A DNA stretch of 12,828 nucleotides from Candidatus Hydrogenedentota bacterium. GTDB lineage: Bacteria; Hydrogenedentota; Hydrogenedentia; Hydrogenedentiales; CAITNO01. The notes under the pieces are model-generated. The model had not been told where the DNA came from. It searched no databases and saw only the letters and a program-made list of their open reading frames with translations. Where the stretch lies: positions 1-12,828 of the forward strand of contig CAIXUF010000816.1 of NCBI GenBank assembly GCA_903922535.1. The letters are read 5' to 3'. A program made the position numbers and the translations under genes. Shown one piece after another: positions 6,468-12,828 of the stretch (its first letter is position 1; each line of letters opens with the position of its first letter).

Positions 6468-9400
6468 ATGAACAGTAGGGTTAGGGCGCTTGTCTGGGAG
6501 GAGTTGCGGGTCGGCGGCCCCATCGCGGCGGTGTGCCTGGCGGTGGGGCTGCTGCTGATCGTCCGCGTGGATGTGGACGGCTATTATGCGGGCCGCTGGC
6601 TGCGCGCCGGACCCAGCGTGCTGGGCTTTTCGCTGGGCATTCCGCTGCTGTGCGGGCTGCTGCTCGTGCTGAATTTGCGCAATTCAGGACACTTAGGCGG
6701 CGGATTCTCGCGGCGTATCCTGCGGCTGCCGATCAACACCGCCGCGGCGGTAACGGTGACTTTTGGGGTGCGCCTGGCGGAGATGGTGGCGCTGACGCTC
6801 CTGCTGAAGCTGGCCTGCTGGCTGCTCTACCGGCATGGGCCCGAATGGGATGCAGTGCTGCTGGTGGTGGGGGCGTATGCGTTTATCCAGATGCTCGACT
6901 GGATGCGGGCGGTGCTGTCCTGGCCACTGACAGCGTTGATCGGGGGTGCGTTTGCGCTGGTGGTCCAATACACGGGACTGCTGGAATGGTGGGACTATTT
7001 GGCCGGGGCAAGTTGGGTGCTTCCCCCCTCCCCATTGGTAATTGCCGCGTGGATTGCGCTGGCCTTTGCCGTGTCGATGGGCCTGGTGGTCTGGACGCGG
7101 CGCGGGGAGTGTGTCACGCTGTGGCCGTATGGCGCGGTGGCAGGAACAACCAAAGTCGGCGCTCCCGCAGTGCAGGCACGGCCTTTCGCGTCCGTCCGTG
7201 CGGCACATCTGTGGTATCACCTGCGGCAGAACAGTCTGCTGCTGGGCAAAATGACCCTGCTGCTCTGGGCGGGGGGCGTCTCCCTGTATTGGCTGGTGGA
7301 TTTCTACACGGGCCAGCGCCATGTCGACGGCCATTTTACCGCATGGCTTTTCTCGATGAGGAGTTATTTTTTCTTCAGCCAGCTCATGCCGTTTGCGGCG
7401 CTGGTGTGCGCGGCGGCGGGGTGGCGGCTCGTGACAGGCCTGGGCGGGCGTCGCGGGGGCAAGCCCTCCCTGATATGGACCGCGCGCCTGCCCCTGCCCG
7501 GGGCCGAGGAAGCCCGGACACGGGTGAGCGCGGCGGGGATCAATTTGGCCGTCATGCTGGGCCTGGTGACGCTGGTGTATCTGGCCGCCTACCTGCTTCC
7601 GGACCGGTTCACGGCCGCGCGTTTGTTTGGCGCGGTGCTGGCCCACGGCGAAGCCAGCACGCGCGAGGTGCTGATGGCGCTTCTGGGCCCGGCGCTTGTG
7701 TTTGGGCTGCTGGCATGGGTCGCAATGAACCTGACGGGACGGTTGCTTCTGGTTTACGCCGCGACGACCGCCGGCATGGTGCTGCTATGGCTGGGCGCGG
7801 ACAGCCTCGACCTCCTCACGCGCGACAGCCACCATCTGCGGGAGCGCCTGTCTTTTGCACTGGTGCCCTTTGCGGTGTGGTTCACGGGGCTCGCGCCCGT
7901 GGCAATGCTGGCGGCGGACCTTGCGGTGTTGGGCTGGCTGGGTTGGATTCGGCGCAGGTCCATTGCGGCCTGTGCGGCGCTGTGGGCGGGCATTGCGCTG
8001 TTGCTGTACCCCTTTGCCTGGAGTCTGCCGCCGGCGGCGGCGCAGTTGGCGGTGGTATATTGCGCCGGGTTTGCGGCGCTGGCGGTGCTGGGCTGGCCTG
8101 AACGGGTGCTGGCTTCGGCGGGCGGGCTGTGGGGCACACTCCACCGGGAGAATCGCCAACAGCATCAGCGGCAGATGAAGTTCGCATTCTCCGGGAAACA
8201 GGCGGTCCAAATGGCGGCATTGGCGGCGGCGGTGGTGGGTGTGGCCTGGCTGCGCTGGCCGGCGGTGCCGAAGGTGATCGAGGCGCTGCATGCGCAGGGT
8301 CTGCCTGCCACGCGGGAAGAGGAGAACGAGTGGTACATGCCGGTGCCCGCGCTGGAGAATCTGGCCAACCGCTATCTGGACGCTGTCGCGCTGCAGAAGA
8401 AGCTTGAGGACACATGGATGAAGCAGTCGGCGACCAATCCCGCGTTACAGCAGGCGGTGAAGGAGTTGAAGGCTAAAGACGCACTGGACAATGTGCTTGT
8501 CCAGGGAGGCGCGAAAGTGAAACGGACCGAGCCTATTCCCCCCGGGGTTTGGACGACCACACTGGACTACGCCAAGGCGGTGACGGGGCCGGTGGCGGCG
8601 AAACTGGACGAGGCGGCGAAATCGGGACTGCGGCAGAGCCGCTACGCGGTTGATCTGCGCCTGGGATTCGAAGTCCTGCTGCCGCACCTCGCCGAGTTGC
8701 GCGTGCTGGCCCGCGAGGGTGCCGTGGAGGCATGGGTGGCGGCGGTGGAATGGCGTCCGGAGGACGCGGCCACGGCGGTGTTGGACCTGATCCCGCTGGC
8801 CAATTCGCTGGAAGGCGAACCCCTGCTCATCTCTCAGTTGGTACGCATGGCGATCTACGGCATTGCCGTGGACAGCCTCCAAACGGTGATGAACCGCACT
8901 GAACTGCCCGAGGCGATGCTGGCGCGGTTGCAGGACGGGATGAAGCATGCGGTGCCCCCGCTGGAACAGGGGCCGTTCCTTTCTCGGGCCATGGCGGGCG
9001 AGGAAGCTGTCGCACTTTCCTCCCAGTATAACCACTGGGAGGCGGACGGCTATGAAACGTTGTGGTCGGGGCGCGGGGCGGAAACGAAGGAACGAAGCGC
9101 GTACAGTTTGCTGCGGGGGGTGCTGGAGTGCATGGGCAGCGACCTCATCGGAATGAACCGAACGGAGCGCATGGTGATGGCGCGCATGCAGGCGGCCAAC
9201 CGGGACAATGCATCGGAGGCTGCAAAGACGGGCAGACTGCCGGGCGTGGTGGCGCGTTATGAAACCACCTTGGCATCAATGTCCTATCACGCACCATTAT
9301 CCTATGTTCTCCTGCCCGCGCTAGAGCGGGCATACGAGTCGGAATGGCGTGTCCGCACGCAACTGGATATGGCCTGCACGGCGCTGGCCGTGGAGCGGCA

Positions 9401-9683
9401 CCGGCTGGCGAACGGGCGTTTGCCGGGGCGTTTGGAGGAACTGGTGCCGTCGTTTCTGGACCGGGTGCCGATGGACCCGTGGAACGACGGGAAGCCGCTG
9501 TCGTACCGGGTGAAGGAGAACGGCGAGTTCGTGGTGTACAGTTTCGGACGAAACGGGACGGATCAGAAGGGCGAGGAGGTAAAGGAGAACTGGTGGACGA
9601 ACGGGGATATCACGTTTACGGTGGCTCCGGTGGAGGCGCGGGAGCGGCCGCAGGTGGCGGATACGCCCGTCGCGGGCGTGTGA
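6468..9683 (+). CDS. Giant ABC permease-like membrane protein with C-terminal pseudopilin-like module
   Basis: The 1071-aa product has no name I recognise. Residues 1-597 are very hydrophobic, with about 15 likely membrane segments (for example 17-33, 50-69, 91-120, 128-148, 189-209, 258-279, 300-320, 355-377, 400-445, 462-490, 498-542, 578-596). Polar LP-centred segments at about 84-104 (LRLPINTAAAVTV) and 339-361 (ARLPLPGAEEARTRV) recur at similar places, hinting at two fused permease halves. Residues 598-1071 are soluble. They hold a helical stretch with LVQGGAKVKR (677-686) and EGEPLLISQLVRMA (782-795), then a C-terminal block (about 965-1052) with RLANGRLPGRLEELVP, PMDPW, DGKPLSYR, FVVYSFGRNGTD and GDITF, resembling the end of type II secretion major pseudopilins. 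The ATG has GGGAGG 7 bases upstream. Position after an ABC ATPase supports a transport role. An odd number of membrane passes would place the soluble part outside the cytoplasm, but this is uncertain. Confidence 0.85.
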   Translation: MNSRVRALVWEELRVGGPIAAVCLAVGLLLIVRVDVDGYYAGRWLRAGPSVLGFSLGIPLLCGLLLVLNLRNSGHLGGGFSRRILRLPINTAAAVTVTFGVRLAEMVALTLLLKLACWLLYRHGPEWDAVLLVVGAYAFIQMLDWMRAVLSWPLTALIGGAFALVVQYTGLLEWWDYLAGASWVLPPSPLVIAAWIALAFAVSMGLVVWTRRGECVTLWPYGAVAGTTKVGAPAVQARPFASVRAAHLWYHLRQNSLLLGKMTLLLWAGGVSLYWLVDFYTGQRHVDGHFTAWLFSMRSYFFFSQLMPFAALVCAAAGWRLVTGLGGRRGGKPSLIWTARLPLPGAEEARTRVSAAGINLAVMLGLVTLVYLAAYLLPDRFTAARLFGAVLAHGEASTREVLMALLGPALVFGLLAWVAMNLTGRLLLVYAATTAGMVLLWLGADSLDLLTRDSHHLRERLSFALVPFAVWFTGLAPVAMLAADLAVLGWLGWIRRRSIAACAALWAGIALLLYPFAWSLPPAAAQLAVVYCAGFAALAVLGWPERVLASAGGLWGTLHRENRQQHQRQMKFAFSGKQAVQMAALAAAVVGVAWLRWPAVPKVIEALHAQGLPATREEENEWYMPVPALENLANRYLDAVALQKKLEDTWMKQSATNPALQQAVKELKAKDALDNVLVQGGAKVKRTEPIPPGVWTTTLDYAKAVTGPVAAKLDEAAKSGLRQSRYAVDLRLGFEVLLPHLAELRVLAREGAVEAWVAAVEWRPEDAATAVLDLIPLANSLEGEPLLISQLVRMAIYGIAVDSLQTVMNRTELPEAMLARLQDGMKHAVPPLEQGPFLSRAMAGEEAVALSSQYNHWEADGYETLWSGRGAETKERSAYSLLRGVLECMGSDLIGMNRTERMVMARMQAANRDNASEAAKTGRLPGVVARYETTLASMSYHAPLSYVLLPALERAYESEWRVRTQLDMACTALAVERHRLANGRLPGRLEELVPSFLDRVPMDPWNDGKPLSYRVKENGEFVVYSFGRNGTDQKGEEVKENWWTNGDITFTVAPVEARERPQVADTPVAGV

Positions 9684-9737
9684 ACGATGAAGTGCAAGAC
9701 AACACTTCCCGACGAAACTTCGAAGGGCAGGGCGTGC

Positions 9738-9847
9738 TTTTGGAGTGCCGTGGCCATGCCGTCGCTTTGTTTTGCGGAAGCCATGCTTCCGCCGCCGGGG
9801 CATGGCCGCGGCGAAGAAACGCGGTGGCATGGCCACCGCAGTCAATA
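9738..9847. repeat. 110-bp imperfect palindrome of four tri-loop hairpins (REPIN/MITE-like)
   Basis: Four hairpins follow one another, each with a 3-base loop. The first (9747-9754 with 9758-9765, loop CAT) is imperfect. The second, GCGGAAGC-CAT-GCTTCCGC (9774-9792), is a perfect 8-bp stem. The third (9793-9801 with 9805-9813, loop ATG) has one G-G mismatch. The fourth, GCGGTGGC-ATG-GCCACCGC (9821-9839), is perfect. The left half (9738-9792) resembles the reverse complement of the right half (9793-9847), so the whole element is one large imperfect inverted repeat centred at 9792/9793. This is how paired REP sequences are arranged. It separates the two paralogous genes; with no U-run it is more likely an mRNA-stabilising or mobile extragenic repeat than a terminator. 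Confidence 0.75.
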
Positions 9848-9907
9848 TGGAACGGCGCGCATGCAGGGCGACGGTGTGTGGATTGAGATGGGCGGAGAGG
9901 TGGCCTT

Positions 9908-12828
9908 ATGAACAGCAGAATACGGGCGCTGGTGTGGGAAGAGATCCGTGTGGGCGGCTCCATCGTTGCGGTGTGTCTGGCGGTGGGATTGATCGTCATG
10001 GTCCGGATGTGCTTTGCCAATTCGGTCACGATTCATTGGGAGTCCGTTCTCAGTATTTCCAGGGGCACCGCGACGTGGCTGCCGGCGATTTGCGCGCTGC
10101 TGCTGGTGCTGAATCTGCGGAATCCGGGGCATTTGGGCGGGGGATTTTCGCGGCGCATTCTTCGGATGCCGGTGGACACGATGGCGGCGGTGACGGTGCC
10201 GATGGTGGTGCGTCTGGCCGAGGTTATGGCGCTGGGGGCTTCTCTTTTTCTGGAATTCTGGCTGCTGTTCGGTCAGGACTTGGGCTGGCGGATGGTGTTC
10301 GTGCTGGGGATGTTCTATCTGCTGGTGCAGACGGTGGACTGGGTGCGGGCGCTGGCGACGGGCCTGGTCTTTGCACTGGCGGCGACGGCGGCCGTGTGGG
10401 TGTTGCAGTACACGGGCTGGTGGGTTTGGTTCTTTGATTTTCTGGATGCGATGGAGCATGCGAGCGCGCCGGTGTTTTTGGTTGGGTTTGCCGGTGTGGC
10501 CGGCGCCTGCCACGTGGTTGCGCTGTCGGCCGTCAAGCGCACCCGGCTGGGATGGCGCATTGATCCGTCCCGGGGCGCAACTGTCGCCGACCTGCTAGGC
10601 TGGCGCGGCAGATCCGGCGAGGGGGAGTTTTCTTCGCCGCAGGCGGCGCAGTTCTGGTATGAGATGCGGCGCACGCGGCTGCTGCTGCCGAAGGCGTCGC
10701 TGTTCTTCTGGCTGCTGTTGACGGCGGGCTACTGGGTATACACGCTCATTGAGCATTACGGTGTGACTGAGATGCGCCCGACCACCGCACAGGTGTTTTC
10801 AAGTCCAATCGTGACGGAGCTGTTTTCCCTATTGGCGCTGCTGTTGGCGGCAGTGGCGTGGCGCATGCAGACGTCTCTGATTTGCTGGCGCGAGAACCGG
10901 CAGTCGGTCTCGGGCTGGACAACGCGACATCCGGTGACCAAGGCGCAGGCCGCCCGCGCGCGGCTTGCGGTGGCGGGGGTTAATCTGGGTGTTACGCTGG
11001 GCGCGGCGGCGGCGCTGTACATGGCCACCTTCCTGCTGTGCGACCATGCCGCCGTATTGCGGTTGCTGGGCGATGCGTGGGCGATTGGCGCGACCAGCCC
11101 GCGGGAAATAGCCGTATTGCTCTTGGGTCCGGTGCTGCTGGCGGGACTGCTGGTATGGATAATCATGACCCTGCCCGCCGGCGTGATCGGATTCCTCTTC
11201 GCAGTTTCCCTGTTTGTGTTGACGCCGGAATTCCTGCTGTTTGATGTCCGCATCACCCGGGCCATGGGAGGCGCCCTTCTGAACTTTTGGCACCAAATCT
11301 GGTCCCATCCATTTCCGGGGTTCAACGAAGCACGCGCCACGGCACTCGTTATGGTGTTTCCGATATGCCTGTATCTGACAACGCTGGCGGTGACACTGTG
11401 GCTGGGCTGGATTCGGCGGCGCTCGGCGCTGTTGTCGGTGGCACTGTGGCTGGGACTGGCAGGGGCGCTGTTCCCGTTCAAGGCACGGTATCAGGGGGAA
11501 CAGCATTCAATGGCGGTACTGCTGTGCCTGAGCATTGCGGCGCTGGCGGTGGCGTGCTGGCCGGAGACGGTGCTTCGGGGGGCAGGCGGGCTGCGGGCTG
11601 CCCTGCGCCGCCAACCGCCGGGACAGCACGGGCGCCGAACGACGTCTTCTCCCGGCCGGTGGCTGCCGCAGGCAGTGCTGCTGGCGGTGTTCTGCGCGGG
11701 TGTGGCGTGGTTGCGCTGGCCCGAAGCGCCGGCAGCAGAATCGGCGCTCCGCGCGCGGGGACTGCCGGGCACGCTGACAGAGCTGAATGACTGGTACAAG
11801 CCGGTGCCACGGGAAGAGAATCTCGCGGTGAAGTACGCAGAAGTCAAGAGCGCCGAGGGGCCGCTGGAGAATGCCTGGGGCAAGGCGCATGGCGCCGTGG
11901 TCGGGGACCGGCATATCCCACCGCAGGGAGATATCTGGAAGAAGGTGCTGGTGCAGGGTGGCGCCCAGGTAAAACGCGCGAAGCCGATTCCGCAGGACGT
12001 GTGGGCCGCGACGAAGGACTATTGGGACATGGTGGGCAAGCCTGTCGCGGAAAAACTGCACGCGGTGGCCCGGTCGGGATTCCACACGAGCCGCTATCCC
12101 ACCGACCTCAGGGCGGGACCGGGAACGCTCATGGAACATCTTGCGCCACTGCGCCATTTGGCGCGTGTTCTGGCGGTGGAAGGCTGGGTGGTGGCGGTGG
12201 AACGGCACCCGCACGAGGCGGCAACTTCGGTGCTGGACACCTTTCCCATCGCAGACTCGCTGGCCGGGGAGCCGCTGCTGCTGTCGCAGTTGGTCCGCGT
12301 CGCCGTGATGAACATTGCGTTGGGCAATCTCGAAAACGTGCTGAACCGCTGCAACCTGCCCGATGAGGAACTGGTGCGGCTGGCGGGCGGCCTGGAAACG
12401 GCGCTACCGCCGCTGGCGGAGGGTCCCTTCCTCAACCGGGCTGTCGCGGGAGAGGAGTGCTTCATGATTTGCGGCATGGAACACCCGGAAACCTTTCTCT
12501 ATTATTCGGAGAACGAACTGCCTTATTTCCTGTGGCGATCTCCCGCACGCCAGGGGCTTTCTTCAGTCATTGAAGTGGCGGGCATTGGGTGCCTGGACCG
12601 TGCTGTGACCGGCCTTTTCTTTCGTGACATGCTCGACATAGGCCTTGCTGCCGCAAAGAGCGGCGGGCTGCCGGAAGAGAACAGTCTTTCATTCTGGGAG
12701 ACGACGGGTTTGCGTTATCATGTCCCCTTTGCGTCGATGTCGTTGTCGGGAAGCAGGAATTGGTACGAGAATGAATGGCGCATTCGAACACAACTGGACA
12801 TCGCGCGGACGGCGGTGTCGGTGGAGCG
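9908..12828 (+). CDS. Second giant permease-like protein, paralog of the preceding gene (3' end outside window)
   Basis: I translated this frame by hand from the ATG at 9908; it is open without a stop to the window edge (973 complete codons). It is a clear paralog of the 6468-9683 gene. The start (MNSRIRALVWEEIRVGG), the segment NLRNPGHLGGGFSRRILR (69-86), a repeated polar segment TRHPVTKAQAARAR (339-352), LGWIRRRSA, GVAWLRWPEAP (598-608), VLVQGGAQVKR, AGEPLLLSQLVRVA and EWRIRTQLDIARTA all have counterparts at nearly the same positions. The paralog ends about 105 residues after the matching point, so roughly 100 codons, including the pseudopilin-like end, probably lie beyond the window. GGAGAGG (9894-9900) precedes the ATG by 7 bases. 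Residues around 35-60, 170-245 and 850-950 are the most diverged. It is likely co-transcribed with the upstream ABC genes, and the two products may form a heterodimeric permease. Confidence 0.85.
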   Translation, partial: MNSRIRALVWEEIRVGGSIVAVCLAVGLIVMVRMCFANSVTIHWESVLSISRGTATWLPAICALLLVLNLRNPGHLGGGFSRRILRMPVDTMAAVTVPMVVRLAEVMALGASLFLEFWLLFGQDLGWRMVFVLGMFYLLVQTVDWVRALATGLVFALAATAAVWVLQYTGWWVWFFDFLDAMEHASAPVFLVGFAGVAGACHVVALSAVKRTRLGWRIDPSRGATVADLLGWRGRSGEGEFSSPQAAQFWYEMRRTRLLLPKASLFFWLLLTAGYWVYTLIEHYGVTEMRPTTAQVFSSPIVTELFSLLALLLAAVAWRMQTSLICWRENRQSVSGWTTRHPVTKAQAARARLAVAGVNLGVTLGAAAALYMATFLLCDHAAVLRLLGDAWAIGATSPREIAVLLLGPVLLAGLLVWIIMTLPAGVIGFLFAVSLFVLTPEFLLFDVRITRAMGGALLNFWHQIWSHPFPGFNEARATALVMVFPICLYLTTLAVTLWLGWIRRRSALLSVALWLGLAGALFPFKARYQGEQHSMAVLLCLSIAALAVACWPETVLRGAGGLRAALRRQPPGQHGRRTTSSPGRWLPQAVLLAVFCAGVAWLRWPEAPAAESALRARGLPGTLTELNDWYKPVPREENLAVKYAEVKSAEGPLENAWGKAHGAVVGDRHIPPQGDIWKKVLVQGGAQVKRAKPIPQDVWAATKDYWDMVGKPVAEKLHAVARSGFHTSRYPTDLRAGPGTLMEHLAPLRHLARVLAVEGWVVAVERHPHEAATSVLDTFPIADSLAGEPLLLSQLVRVAVMNIALGNLENVLNRCNLPDEELVRLAGGLETALPPLAEGPFLNRAVAGEECFMICGMEHPETFLYYSENELPYFLWRSPARQGLSSVIEVAGIGCLDRAVTGLFFRDMLDIGLAAAKSGGLPEENSLSFWETTGLRYHVPFASMSLSGSRNWYENEWRIRTQLDIARTAVSVE

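Noticed and set aside
6533..8101. 522-codon plus-strand frame within the first giant gene
   Set aside because: It is a shifted-frame shadow. The giant gene's frame is conserved with the downstream paralog; this one is not.
9774..9839. Intrinsic terminator after the first giant gene
   Set aside because: The stems are strong but none is followed by a run of T, and the multi-hairpin symmetry fits an extragenic repeat better.

Overview
The window is GC-rich bacterial DNA with no tRNA, rRNA, transposase, phage or CRISPR signal. It looks like chromosome from a deep-branching environmental lineage. The best hint is the C-terminal domain of the two giant proteins on the right. Proteins ending in a DPW/DGKPLxYR...VYSxGxDG-type block are, to my knowledge, commonest in the Planctomycetota/Lentisphaerota/Hydrogenedentota neighbourhood. 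This placement is an inference of low to moderate strength.

Left half (238-4805, all minus strand): four housekeeping genes are read leftward in the order pyrF, pyrE, pcrA/uvrD-type helicase, pheA. pyrF and pyrE overlap by the 4 bases ATGA, and so do the helicase gene and pheA. The only real gap (3468-3543) holds a short 9-bp-period repeat. A good sigma70-type promoter (perfect TATAAT) lies upstream of pyrF. The genes would make the last two enzymes of UMP synthesis, a DNA repair/replication helicase, and the bifunctional chorismate mutase/prephenate dehydratase of phenylalanine synthesis. A larger array of the same 9-bp repeat, with an inverted copy, lies just beyond the pheA stop.

Right half (5081-12828, plus strand): a divergent unit starts with a consensus-like promoter whose -10 overlaps a perfect 16-bp palindrome, followed by a YtrA-type GntR repressor and an overlapping ABC ATPase gene. 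Two tandem paralogous giant genes follow: a complete one of 1071 aa and a second of at least 973 aa that runs off the right edge. Each encodes about 15 predicted membrane segments (permease-like, with signs of an internal duplication) fused to a soluble domain of about 475 residues that ends in a pseudopilin-like module. Between the paralogs sits a 110-bp imperfect palindrome made of four tri-loop hairpins, a REPIN/MITE-like element.

The most interesting part is this right-hand unit. It has the layout of a GntR-controlled ABC exporter operon, but the permeases are unusually large and carry an uncharacterised domain. Its substrate and role cannot be read from the sequence.
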